Assembly: GCF_900446215.1 (NCBI RefSeq)
Contig: NZ_UAQZ01000013.1
Span: forward strand, 558,001-622,000
DNA from: Burkholderia cenocepacia
GTDB lineage: Bacteria > Pseudomonadota > Gammaproteobacteria > Burkholderiales > Burkholderiaceae
DNA length: 64,000 nucleotides
Direction of reading: 5' to 3'
Shown here piece by piece: positions 30,254-38,313 of this stretch. The number at the start of each line of letters is the position of its first letter. The first letter of the stretch is position 1. A program made the translations under genes and the position numbers. Below the pieces are notes generated by a model, which ran no database searches, was not told the origin of the DNA, and worked only from the letters and a program-made list of their open reading frames with translations.

Positions 30254-30266
30254 CGGGGGCGTCCAT
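30254..30266 (+). repeat. Right subterminal inverted repeat of the IS1111-type element
   Basis: CGGGGGCGTCCAT is the exact reverse complement of the left repeat and ends 3 nt inside the inferred right end. Confidence 0.85.
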
Positions 30267-30593
30267 GTATGACTTCTCGCTCCGGCTCAATGCCGTCGCC
30301 CTTTCAGGCATAAGGCGAGATCTCCCCAGGTAAGAGCGCACTCCTTCATCGCACAACCGCCGCATTTACGCTGCTTCGCCTTGGTCACGAGAGCTTCGCG
30401 GTGCGTTGCCCGCTCGCCCTGCACGGCAGCGCCTTCTATGCAGTTCTTGTCCATCGGCTCACGATTTACGCTCCACGCTTCCTCTCCACATTCGGTCGCC
30501 CTCATGCAGTTGCGCTTCACTTCATTCGCTGTGACCAGCTTATGGCGGGACTTGCACCCGCAGGAGTACGCCCATGCTGGGCGCACAACGACG

Positions 30594-30619
30594 ACGGGCC
30601 GCTCTCACGAGCGGCCCGT
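30594..30619. terminator. Terminator-like hairpin beside the intron insertion point
   Basis: ACGGGCCGCTC and GAGCGGCCCGT form a perfect 11-bp stem with a 4-nt loop. On the plus strand it is followed by TTTTC; on the minus strand, 36 nt after the metZ stop, it is followed by CGTCGTT and then the intron. It probably served the convergent bceM and metZ transcripts and marks the intron's target. Confidence 0.7.
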
Positions 30620-30654
30620 TTTCATTGATGCCGGTCCGAAAACCGCTGCGTCAC

Positions 30655-31845
30655 TCAGCCGTCCAGGCCGCGCGCCAAATCGTTGCGAATGTCGCCCGCA
30701 TGCTCGAGGCCGACCGCCAGGCGGATCAGCCCCTCGGTGATCCCCGCCGCGGCGCGCGCTTCCGGCGTGATGCGGCCGTGCGTCGTGGTCGCCGGATGCG
30801 TGATCGTCGTGCGCGTATCGCCGAGGTTGCCGGTGATCGACACCAGCTTCGTGCCGTCGATCACGCGCCACGCGTTCGCGCGCTGCTGCTCGGGCGTGTC
30901 GCCCTTCAGTTCGAACGACACGATCGCGCCGCCCGCCTTCTGCTGGCGCTTCGCGAGTTCATGCTGCGGATGCGATTCGAGCCCCGGATAGAACACGCGC
31001 GCGACGGCCGGATGCGCGTCGAGCCAGCGCGCGATCTCCAGCGCGTTCGCCGATTGCTTCTCGACGCGCAGCGACAGCGTCTCCATCCCCTTCAGCAGCA
31101 CCCACGCGTTGAACGCCGACAGCGTCGGGCCCGCGCTGCGCACGAACGGGAACACCTTGCCCATGATGAATTCCTTCGAGCCGACCAGCGCGCCGCCGAG
31201 CACGCGGCCCTGACCGTCGAGGAATTTCGTCGCCGAATGCATCACGACATCCGCGCCGAGCTTCAGCGGCTGCTGCAGCACCGGGCTGCAGAAACAGTTG
31301 TCGACGACGAACAGCGCGTTCGCGGCCTTCGCGATCTTGCCGATCGCCTCGATGTCGGCGAGTTCGGTCAACGGGTTCGACGGCGTCTCGAGGAAGAACA
31401 TCTTCGTTTCCGGCCGCACGGCTTCCTGCCATGCGTTCAAGTCCGTCGGGTCGACGAAGGTCGTCGTGATCCCGAACTTGCTGAAGATCTGCGAGAACAT
31501 CCCGAGCGTCGAGCCGAACAGGCTGCGCGAGCTGACGAGATGGTCGCCCGCCTGCAGCGCGGACATCACGACCGACATGATCGCGGCCATGCCCGACGCC
31601 GTCGCGATGCACGCCTCGCCGCCCTCGAGCGCCGCGAGACGCTCCTGGAACATGGTGACGGTCGGATTCGTGAAGCGCGAGTAGGTGAAATAGTCTTCCG
31701 AATTCGCGAAGCGCTCGGCCGCGTCGGCCGCGCTCGAGAAGCAGAAGCTCGACGTGAGGAACAGCGCTTCCGAATGCTCGTTGAAGTCGCTGCGCTGCGT
31801 GCCCGCGCGCACGGCAAGCGTGTCGAAGTTGAGGGAGTCGTCCAT
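30655..31845 (-). CDS. metZ: O-succinylhomoserine sulfhydrylase
   Basis: The PLP enzyme makes homocysteine directly from O-succinylhomoserine and sulfide in methionine synthesis. The 396-residue protein is a Cys/Met-metabolism PLP enzyme, with YSRFTNPTVTMFQERLAALEG, the PLP-contact DNCFCSPVLQQPL, and the PLP lysine in HSATKFLDGQGRVLGGA. The family name follows MetZ rather than MetB or MetC by overall pattern. It is 260 nt after purF, and that spacer carries a riboswitch candidate and a terminator, so it may be controlled separately from purF. Confidence 0.92.
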   Translation of the reverse strand: MDDSLNFDTLAVRAGTQRSDFNEHSEALFLTSSFCFSSAADAAERFANSEDYFTYSRFTNPTVTMFQERLAALEGGEACIATASGMAAIMSVVMSALQAGDHLVSSRSLFGSTLGMFSQIFSKFGITTTFVDPTDLNAWQEAVRPETKMFFLETPSNPLTELADIEAIGKIAKAANALFVVDNCFCSPVLQQPLKLGADVVMHSATKFLDGQGRVLGGALVGSKEFIMGKVFPFVRSAGPTLSAFNAWVLLKGMETLSLRVEKQSANALEIARWLDAHPAVARVFYPGLESHPQHELAKRQQKAGGAIVSFELKGDTPEQQRANAWRVIDGTKLVSITGNLGDTRTTITHPATTTHGRITPEARAAAGITEGLIRLAVGLEHAGDIRNDLARGLDG

Positions 31846-31917
31846 GTTCCGTTTTCCGTATTCGATGGCCGCGCCGACGGTCGTTCATGAGGCGCGGACC
31901 CGGTCAAAACCCAGGCC

Positions 31918-31957
31918 AAAAACAAAAAGCCCGCTATGCGTCGGCATCAGCGGGCTT
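31918..31957 (-). terminator. Rho-independent terminator in the metZ leader
   Basis: On the minus strand AAGCCCGCT pairs with AGCGGGCTT around an inner GATGCC/CGCAT turn, followed by TTTTGTTTTT. It lies 72 nt before the metZ ATG and 48 nt after the riboswitch-like motif. It can be the purF terminator, the expression platform of the riboswitch, or both. Confidence 0.85.
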
Positions 31958-32004
31958 CGGTGCGGTACGACAGCGATCGACTCGGGCCGGCTGCCGCCGG
32001 CCTT

Positions 32005-32061
32005 CGCTTTAGCTGTTTTGGGAAGTTGCCCCGCGTCCGCAAGCTGATATCAAATCGACGC
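32005..32061 (-). promoter_or_regulatory. Candidate SAM-II-like (SAM-alpha) riboswitch upstream of metZ
   Basis: On the minus strand, GCGTC (32061-32057) pairs with GACGC (32037-32033) as P1. The loop begins GATTTG and ends AGCTTGCG. After P1 come GGGGCAACTTCCC, which can fold as a small extra hairpin, then AAAACAGCTAAAGCG. The order GAUUUG, GCUUGC, A-rich, GCUAAAG is the SAM-II core as I remember it, and SAM-II elements control met genes. The pseudoknot pairing is not fully convincing and the extra hairpin is unusual, so this remains a candidate. Confidence 0.45.
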
Positions 32062-32104
32062 AAGGCCACATCCTATCACGCCTCGATCGAAGCGTGCGCC
32101 GGCG

Positions 32105-33637
32105 TTACTCGACCGACAGCTGCAGGTTCATCTGCGAACGCTCGGTATCGCCGGCCGTATCGCGATCGGCCTGCGACGCCGGCGTGAGGCGCGCGCGCTC
32201 GATCGCATCGAGATACTCGGGCGTCACGTCGCCGGTGATGTAGTTGCCGTCGAAACACGACGCCTCGAAGCGCTCGAGCTTCTGGTTGATGTCGCGCACC
32301 GCGCGGCGCAGATCGTCGACGTCCTGATAGATCAGGTGGTCGGCGCCGATGATCTTCGCGACTTCCTCGTCGGTGCGGCCGTGCGCGACGAGCTCGCCAC
32401 GCGTCGGCATGTCGATGCCGTACACGTTCGGGAACTTCACGGGCGGCGCCGCCGACGCGAAGATCACCGACTTCGCGCCCGCATCGCGCGCCATCTGCAC
32501 GATTTCATGCGAGGTCGTGCCGCGCACGATCGAATCGTCGACGATCAGCACGTGCTTGTCCTTGAACTCGATGCTCATCGCGTTGAGCTTCTGGCGCACC
32601 GACTTCTTGCGCACGGCCTGCCCCGGCATGATGAAGGTCCGGCCGACGTAGCGGTTCTTGAAGAAGCCTTCGCGATACTCGACGCCGAGCTTCGCGGCGA
32701 CCTGCATCGCGGCCGGGCGCGACGAATCGGGAATCGGCATCACGACGTCGATCGGCACGTTCGGCAGCTCGCGCTTGATCTTCTCGGCGAGATAGTCGCC
32801 CATGCGCAGGCGCACGTTGTAGACCGGCACGCCGTCGAGACACGAATCCGGACGGGCCAGATACACGTATTCGAACATGCACGGATTCAGCGTCGGGTTC
32901 TCCGCGCACTGCTGGCTGTGGAAGTTGCCGGCCTTGTCGATGAAGATCGCTTCGCCCGGCTCCAGGTCGCGCACGAATTCGAAACCGATGCCTTCGACCG
33001 CCACCGACTCCGACGCGACCATCCATTCGGTGCCGTGCTCGGTTTCGAGCTTGCCGATGCAGAGCGGACGGATGCCGAACGGGTCGCGGAACGCGAGCAG
33101 GCCGTAGCCGGCGATCAGCGACACGATCGCGTACGAACCCTGCAGGCGGCGATGCACGCCCGACACCGCCTTGAACACCGACGCCGGATCGAGCTCGAGG
33201 CCCGTGGTCGACAGTTGCAGCTCGTGCGCGAACACGTTCAGCAGCACTTCGCTGTCGGAATTGGTGTTGATGTGCCGGCGGTCGATCCGGAACATCTCGT
33301 CCTTCAGTTGCTGCCAGTTCGTCAGGTTGCCGTTGTGCGCGAGGATGATCCCGAACGGCGCGTTCACGTAGAACGGCTGCGCCTCGGCCTCGCTCGACGC
33401 CGAGCCGGCCGTCGGGTAGCGCACCTGGCCGATGCCGTAGGTGCCGGGCAGGCTGCGCATGTTGCGCGTGCGGAACACGTCGCGCACCATGCCGTTCGCC
33501 TTGTACATGTGGAAATTGCTGCCGTCCGCCGTCGCAATGCCCGCCGCGTCCTGACCGCGATGCTGCAGCAGCAGCAGGCTGTCATAGATCAGCTGATTGA
33601 CCGGGGATTGGGAGATAACACCTACGATGCCGCACAT
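32105..33637 (-). CDS. purF: Amidophosphoribosyltransferase
   Basis: PurF carries out the first committed step of purine synthesis, turning PRPP and glutamine into phosphoribosylamine. The N-terminal MCGIVGVISQ provides the catalytic Cys2 nucleophile of the glutaminase domain. The phosphoribosyltransferase domain holds the PRPP loop VLIVDDSIVRGTTS. The 510 residues match the E. coli type, without an iron-sulfur propeptide. It follows cvpA at 51 nt, the same cvpA-purF order as in E. coli. Confidence 0.95.
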   Translation of the reverse strand: MCGIVGVISQSPVNQLIYDSLLLLQHRGQDAAGIATADGSNFHMYKANGMVRDVFRTRNMRSLPGTYGIGQVRYPTAGSASSEAEAQPFYVNAPFGIILAHNGNLTNWQQLKDEMFRIDRRHINTNSDSEVLLNVFAHELQLSTTGLELDPASVFKAVSGVHRRLQGSYAIVSLIAGYGLLAFRDPFGIRPLCIGKLETEHGTEWMVASESVAVEGIGFEFVRDLEPGEAIFIDKAGNFHSQQCAENPTLNPCMFEYVYLARPDSCLDGVPVYNVRLRMGDYLAEKIKRELPNVPIDVVMPIPDSSRPAAMQVAAKLGVEYREGFFKNRYVGRTFIMPGQAVRKKSVRQKLNAMSIEFKDKHVLIVDDSIVRGTTSHEIVQMARDAGAKSVIFASAAPPVKFPNVYGIDMPTRGELVAHGRTDEEVAKIIGADHLIYQDVDDLRRAVRDINQKLERFEASCFDGNYITGDVTPEYLDAIERARLTPASQADRDTAGDTERSQMNLQLSVE

Positions 33638-33688
33638 GGCATGTCCTTCAGAATGACAAAATCGGTTCCGTCCTGCCCGGCCGCGTCG

Positions 33689-34183
33689 TCACACGCGTAC
33701 GTACTGGGCCATGCCGTCGGGCAGGAGCTGCTTCAGCTCGTGCACGCCCTGTTCGGCAAAAGGACGCAATAGCGCATTGCGCCAGAAATCCTGTTTGGGC
33801 AGTTCGGTCAGCCCGGCCGCCGCGACCAGCAGCACCACCAGCACGCAGCCGCGGACGAGCCCGAACATCATGCCCAGCGAGCGGTCGACGCCGCCCAGGC
33901 CACTCGCCTGCGCGATCCGCGACAGCAGCGCGTTCGCCACGCCGGCGACCAGCACGACGCCGATCACGACTAACGCGAAGGCGATCACCCACTGCGTCAG
34001 CGCGCCGCCCGGCCAGTTCGCCGGGATGTACGGTACGACCAGCCCGACGTAGCGGCCCGCGATCACGATCGCCGCGATCCAGCCGATCAGCCCGAAAATC
34101 TCGGACACGAAGCCGCGCCATGCGCCGCGCAGCGCCGACAACACGATCACCGCCAATACAGCGTAGTCGAAAGCCGTCAGCAT
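33689..34183 (-). CDS. cvpA: CvpA-family inner membrane protein
   Basis: This 164-residue membrane protein has four hydrophobic helices and the family start TAFDYAVLAVIVLSALRGAWRG. CvpA was named for colicin V production and has since been linked to envelope homeostasis. It lies 7 nt after the SPOR-domain gene and directly before purF, a common arrangement in proteobacteria. Confidence 0.9.
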   Translation of the reverse strand: MLTAFDYAVLAVIVLSALRGAWRGFVSEIFGLIGWIAAIVIAGRYVGLVVPYIPANWPGGALTQWVIAFALVVIGVVLVAGVANALLSRIAQASGLGGVDRSLGMMFGLVRGCVLVVLLVAAAGLTELPKQDFWRNALLRPFAEQGVHELKQLLPDGMAQYVRV

Positions 34184-34190
34184 CGTGGCA

Positions 34191-35027
34191 TTACTGCGTC
34201 AGACCGGCTTCGCGCACCTTCGCGATCGCGGCGGAAGCCGCCGATCGATCCGCGAACGGGCCGGCACGCAACAGTGTAGCCGTGCTGCCGTCCGCCTGCT
34301 TGCGATGCTCGACATATGCGGGCACACCCGCCGATTTCAATTTGGTCGCCCACGAACGGGCCGTCGCGTCGTCCTTGAACGAGCCGAGCTGCACCGCGAA
34401 GCGCGCACCAGCCGGCGATGCCGGCGACGATGCGTCGCCGCTGTCCGGGCTCGCGGCGCCGGCATTCGCGACGGTTGCGGGCGCAGGCTTCGGCGCGGCC
34501 GGTTTCGCCGCGGGGGCGGCCGGCTTCGGCGCGGGCTTCGGCGGCGTCACGCTCGCCGTGGTGGTCGTATCGGGTTTCGCGGCCGGCTTGGCGGCATCCT
34601 TCGGCGCAGGGGCCGGTGCGGCCGCAACGGTCGTGTCGGATGCCGGCGGTTCGTCGTGGGCGACGCCGGCCTGCACGTCGGACACATCGTCGTCGCGCGG
34701 CGCGACCGCCTGGTGCGCGGGCCGGTTCGGGATGTCGATCGCGATGTCGTCCGTGACCGGCTTCGGGTGCGAGTCGAGCACCATCGGCAGCACGATCACC
34801 GCGGCCACGACGAGCGCGATCGCGCCCACGAGGCGCCGGCGTGCGCGTTGCTTTTCTGGAAGGGTCGGATCGAGGAGCAGTGCGTCCGATTCCGGACGCT
34901 CGGTGCGGCGCGGGCGCCGCTCGACGCGTTCAGTGCGCTCCGTGCGCACGTTCCGGGAGGCCCCGGTGCGACCGCCGCGCCGCGGGGGCGCGTCGTCGTC
35001 TTTTTTGCCGAACGAGAAAATTCCCAT
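34191..35027 (-). CDS. SPOR-domain membrane protein (DedD-like)
   Basis: The 278-residue protein has a basic cytoplasmic N-terminus, one membrane helix (about residues 65-85, VGAIALVVAAVIVLPMVL), a long Pro/Ala/Lys-rich periplasmic linker, and a C-terminal SPOR domain (RFAVQLGSFKDDATARSWAT to the end). SPOR domains bind denuded glycan at the septum, so a role in cell division is likely. It lies 29 nt after folC and 7 nt before cvpA, the folC-dedD-cvpA-purF order known from E. coli. Confidence 0.88.
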   Translation of the reverse strand: MGIFSFGKKDDDAPPRRGGRTGASRNVRTERTERVERRPRRTERPESDALLLDPTLPEKQRARRRLVGAIALVVAAVIVLPMVLDSHPKPVTDDIAIDIPNRPAHQAVAPRDDDVSDVQAGVAHDEPPASDTTVAAAPAPAPKDAAKPAAKPDTTTTASVTPPKPAPKPAAPAAKPAAPKPAPATVANAGAASPDSGDASSPASPAGARFAVQLGSFKDDATARSWATKLKSAGVPAYVEHRKQADGSTATLLRAGPFADRSAASAAIAKVREAGLTQ

Positions 35028-35056
35028 GAATGGCTGAGTCCGAAACTGCCCGTCAG

Positions 35057-36367
35057 TCAGTGTTGCTGCGATTTACGGTAGGCCAGCACGCCGGCAACCG
35101 TATGGAAACTGCCGAAAACCACGATTCTATCATTCTCGGATGCTCTTTTTAGTGCATCGCGAAACGCTTCCGCAGGCGACGCGTAGCGCGTCACGCTCGA
35201 ATCGGGCCCCTCCTCCACGCCAGCCTTGCGCAGCGCGGCTTCGAGCTGCTCCGCGGAGGCCGCGCGCGGCAGCGGCAGGTCGGTCACGCACCAGTGGTCG
35301 ATCTCGCCCTTCAGGTGCTGCAGCACGCCGTCGATGTCCTTGTCGTGCATCGCGCCGAACACCGCGTACGTGTACGGGAAGAAGCCCATGTTGCCAAGGT
35401 TCTGCTCGAGCACGGCCGACGCATGCGGGTTGTGCGCGACGTCGAGCACGATCGCCGGCTTGCCGGGCAGCACCTGGAAGCGCCCCGGCAGCTCGACGTT
35501 CGCCAGTCCGAGCCGGATGTCCTGCGCGGACACCGGCAGCACCGGACGCAGCGCCTCGAGCGCGGCGAGCGCGGCCGACGCATTGATCAGCTGATTCGCG
35601 CCGCGCAGCGCCGGATACGCGAGCGCCGGATAGCGCTTCTCGCGGCCGAGGTAGCTCCATTGCTGGCGCTCGGCGCCCGCTTGCGCCTCGTAGCGGAAAT
35701 CGCGGCCGACAAGCCACAGGTCGGCGCCGATCGCTTCGGCGTGGTCGATCAGCGTCTGCGGCGCGGCCGGATCGCCGCAGATCGCCGGCTTGCCGGCGCG
35801 GAAGATCCCGGCCTTCTCGAACGCGATCTTCTCGCGCGTGTCGCCAAGGTATTCGGTATGGTCGATGTCGATGCTCGTGACGATCGCACAATCGGTATCG
35901 ATGATGTTGACCGCATCGAGCCGGCCGCCGAGGCCGACTTCGAGAATCACCGCGTCGAGCCCGCGCGCCGCGAACAGATGCAGGATCGCGAGCGTCGTGA
36001 ATTCGAAATACGTGAGCGACACGGGCCCGGCCAGCGACGTGCGCGCGGCTTCGACGGCCTCGAAGTGCGGCAGCAGTTCGTCATCGGTCACGTTCTGTCC
36101 GTTCACGCGCGCGCGCTCGTTGAATTCGAGCAGGTGCGGCGACGTGTGGCAGCCGACCTTGTAGCCCGCGCGCACGAGGATCGTCTCGAGGAATGCGCAG
36201 GTCGAGCCCTTGCCGTTCGTGCCGCCGACGGTGATCACCGGGCACGCGAATTCGAGCTGCAGCGCCGCCTTGACCTGCCCGATGCGGGTCAGGCCCATGT
36301 CGATGCCGACCGGGTGCGCGCGTTCGAGATGCGAAAGCCACGCGTCGAGAGTGGGAAAAGTGCTCAT
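35057..36367 (-). CDS. folC: Bifunctional folylpolyglutamate synthase/dihydrofolate synthase
   Basis: FolC joins glutamate to dihydropteroate and adds further glutamates to folates. The ATP-binding loop GGTNGKGSTCAFLETIL is near residue 48, with the Mur-ligase pattern LGGRLDAVN and ITSIDIDHTEYLG. The 436 residues are as expected. It stands between accD, from which it is separated by a terminator, and the SPOR gene, as in many proteobacteria. Confidence 0.94.
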   Translation of the reverse strand: MSTFPTLDAWLSHLERAHPVGIDMGLTRIGQVKAALQLEFACPVITVGGTNGKGSTCAFLETILVRAGYKVGCHTSPHLLEFNERARVNGQNVTDDELLPHFEAVEAARTSLAGPVSLTYFEFTTLAILHLFAARGLDAVILEVGLGGRLDAVNIIDTDCAIVTSIDIDHTEYLGDTREKIAFEKAGIFRAGKPAICGDPAAPQTLIDHAEAIGADLWLVGRDFRYEAQAGAERQQWSYLGREKRYPALAYPALRGANQLINASAALAALEALRPVLPVSAQDIRLGLANVELPGRFQVLPGKPAIVLDVAHNPHASAVLEQNLGNMGFFPYTYAVFGAMHDKDIDGVLQHLKGEIDHWCVTDLPLPRAASAEQLEAALRKAGVEEGPDSSVTRYASPAEAFRDALKRASENDRIVVFGSFHTVAGVLAYRKSQQH

Positions 36368-36401
36368 CGGATCAAATCTGGATCGGTACCGCCACTACGC
36401 C

Positions 36402-36447
36402 AAAAAAACGAAGCGCGCCGCCTGACGCTGGAGCCAGGCGACGCGCG
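36402..36447 (-). terminator. Rho-independent terminator between accD and folC
   Basis: On the minus strand CGCGCGTCGCCTGG pairs with CAGGCGGCGCGC (one mismatch), followed by TTCGTTTTTTT. The folC ATG is only about 35 nt further on, so folC needs read-through or a promoter within accD. Confidence 0.85.
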
Positions 36448-36467
36448 GAGTCACAACCTTGCGCCGG

Positions 36468-37340
36468 TCAGGCCAGCGCGTCGGCCGGCTGTCGCTGCAG
36501 CAGCGCGAGCAACTGCGCGATCTCGTCGCGCATCTTGCGACGATCGACGATCATGTCGATCGCGCCGGTCTTCAGCAGGAATTCGGCGCGCTGGAAACCT
36601 TCCGGCAGTTTCTCGCGGACCGTCTGCTCGATCACGCGCGGGCCGGCGAAGCCGATCAGCGCCTTCGGCTCGGCGATCACGACGTCGCCGAGGAATGCGA
36701 AGCTCGCCGACACGCCACCCATCGTCGGGTCGGTCAGCACCGAGATGAACGGCAGCTTCGCCTCGGCCAGCTTGGTCAGCATCGCGGTGGTCTTGGCCAT
36801 CTGCATCAGCGACAGCAGGCTTTCCTGCATCCGCGCGCCGCCCGATGCCGTGAAGCAGATGAACGGCACGTGCTGCTCCAGCGCGTTCTGCGCGCCGCGC
36901 GCGAAGCGTTCGCCGACGACCGAGCCCATCGAGCCGCCCATGAACGAGAACTCGAAACAGGCCGCGACGACGGGCAGCGTGTGGATCGCCCCGCCCATCA
37001 CGACCATCGCGTCGGTCTCGCCGGTTTCGTCCATCGCTTCCTTCAGACGATCGGGGTACTTGCGGCTGTCCTTGAACTTCAGCGTGTCGACCGGCACGAT
37101 TTCCTGGCCGATTTCATAGCGGCCTTCCGGATCGAGCAGCCCGTCGAGGCGCTCGCGTGCACCGATGCGCATGTGGTGATCGCACTTCGGGCACACGTGC
37201 AGGTTGGCGTCCACGTCGTTGCGATAGAGAACGGCCTCGCAGGACGGGCACTTGACCCACAGGCCTTCCGGAATGCCCTTGCGGCTTTTCGGGTCGGTCT
37301 GCTTGATCTTCGGCGGCAACAGTTTGTCGAGCCAGCTCAT
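36468..37340 (-). CDS. accD: Acetyl-CoA carboxylase carboxyltransferase subunit beta
   Basis: AccD is the zinc-bearing half of the carboxyltransferase that makes malonyl-CoA. The zinc ribbon is intact (C31, C34, C50, C53 in WVKCPSC and HVCPKC). The crotonase-type core has [19 protein letters not shown] and the [12 protein letters not shown] oxyanion region. The length is 290 residues. It follows trpA at 62 nt and a terminator comes after it, so the trp-accD transcript probably ends here. Confidence 0.95.
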   Translation of the reverse strand: MSWLDKLLPPKIKQTDPKSRKGIPEGLWVKCPSCEAVLYRNDVDANLHVCPKCDHHMRIGARERLDGLLDPEGRYEIGQEIVPVDTLKFKDSRKYPDRLKEAMDETGETDAMVVMGGAIHTLPVVAACFEFSFMGGSMGSVVGERFARGAQNALEQHVPFICFTASGGARMQESLLSLMQMAKTTAMLTKLAEAKLPFISVLTDPTMGGVSASFAFLGDVVIAEPKALIGFAGPRVIEQTVREKLPEGFQRAEFLLKTGAIDMIVDRRKMRDEIAQLLALLQRQPADALA

Positions 37341-37402
37341 CGTATGGTTTCCTGTTCCGTGGCGGGGCGGGCCGACCGGCCCGTTCCCGCTTCCTGTTGT
37401 GT

Positions 37403-38218
37403 TTATCGCGCCGTCTTGCCCGCGCCGTCCAGCGCGGCACGCAGCTCGGCAATGAAAGTCTTCAGCGCGGCGGCGGCGCCTTCCGGCGCGGCGCTCTCGA
37501 GCAGCTGCACCAGGCGGCTGCCGATCACGACGGCATCCGACACTTCGGCCACCGCGCGCGCCGTTTCGGCGTCGCGGATACCGAAGCCGACGCCCACCGG
37601 AACCGGCACGCGCGACTTGATGGCCGGGATTTTACCTGCAATGCTCGAAACATCCAGATTTCCCGCGCCGGTCACGCCCTTGAGCGACACGTAATACACG
37701 TAGCCGCTCGCGATCTTGCCGACGTCGGCAATGCGCTCGTCGGTCGACGTGGGCGCCAGCAGGAAGATCGGATCGATCTGCGCGGCGCGCATTTTCTCGG
37801 CGAAAACACCGGCCTCTTCCGGCGGATAGTCGACCACCAGCACGCCGTCGACGCCGGCCGCGTGCGCTTCGGCCGCGAACGCATCGACACCCATCCGTTC
37901 GATCGGGTTCGCATAGCCCATCAGCACGACGGGGGTTTTGGGGTCGGTTTCGCGGAAACGCTTCACGTCGGCGAGCACGCTCTTCAACGTGACGCCGCGC
38001 GCGAGCGCGCGTTCCGACGAGCGCTGGATCACCGGGCCGTCGGCCATCGGGTCCGAGAACGGCACGCCGAGCTCGATCACGTCCGCGCCGCCTGCGGCGA
38101 GCGCGTGCATGAATTCGACGGTTTTCGCGGGATCGGGATCGCCGGCCGTGATGAACGGGATCAGGCCCTTACGGCCTTGTTCGGCGAGCGCGGCGAAGGT
38201 CTGCTGAATACGGGACAT
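37403..38218 (-). CDS. trpA: Tryptophan synthase alpha subunit
   Basis: TrpA splits indole-3-glycerol phosphate to indole, which passes to TrpB. Catalytic E49 ([11 protein letters not shown]) and D60 are at the same numbers as in the E. coli enzyme. I use the ATG at 38218 ([11 protein letters not shown]), with AGGAAA upstream, giving 271 residues; the open frame extends much further back only by chance. It is separated from trpB by the methyltransferase gene. Confidence 0.95.
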   Translation of the reverse strand: MSRIQQTFAALAEQGRKGLIPFITAGDPDPAKTVEFMHALAAGGADVIELGVPFSDPMADGPVIQRSSERALARGVTLKSVLADVKRFRETDPKTPVVLMGYANPIERMGVDAFAAEAHAAGVDGVLVVDYPPEEAGVFAEKMRAAQIDPIFLLAPTSTDERIADVGKIASGYVYYVSLKGVTGAGNLDVSSIAGKIPAIKSRVPVPVGVGFGIRDAETARAVAEVSDAVVIGSRLVQLLESAAPEGAAAALKTFIAELRAALDGAGKTAR

Positions 38219-38313
38219 GGCAATTTTCCTGTGTCGATCCGGAGCTGGCGCTTCAGCGCTTGCTCCGGTCTCATACGATGTATGCGTTGCGTTCGGCGAC
38301 GCGGCGGCGCGAC

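Larger units (their letters stand above)
28857..30269 (+). mobile_element. IS1111-type (IS110 family) insertion sequence inside the intron
   Basis: The element is about 1,413 bp long. It has 13-bp subterminal inverted repeats lying 7 nt from the left end and 3 nt from the right end, the spacing known for the IS1111 group. One transposase gene fills the left and middle part and about 275 nt of non-coding DNA lie between its stop codon and the right repeat. The joined intron flanks (GAGAAGTCA on one side, GCAGAGGTC on the other) read as continuous intron sequence, so no target duplication is apparent. Confidence 0.82.
27326..30586 (-). mobile_element. Group II intron, interrupted by an IS1111-type element
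   Basis: On the minus strand the element begins GTGCGCCCAGCATGGGCG at 30586, a typical bacterial group II 5' end, and ends ...CCCCTAT at about 27326 after clear domain V and VI hairpins. The maturase gene lies in the domain IV position. The intron without the insertion is about 1.85 kb, a normal size. An IS element (28857-30269) splits the ribozyme just before domain IV. The intron lies 8 nt past a GC-rich hairpin in the metZ/bceM spacer, and its maturase lacks an endonuclease domain; both fit group IIC habits. The 3' end is accurate to a few bases. Confidence 0.85.

Noticed and set aside
30136-30740. Several short frames in the IS right end and intron 5' part
   Set aside because: They lie in non-coding ribozyme and bridge RNA regions and show no protein features.
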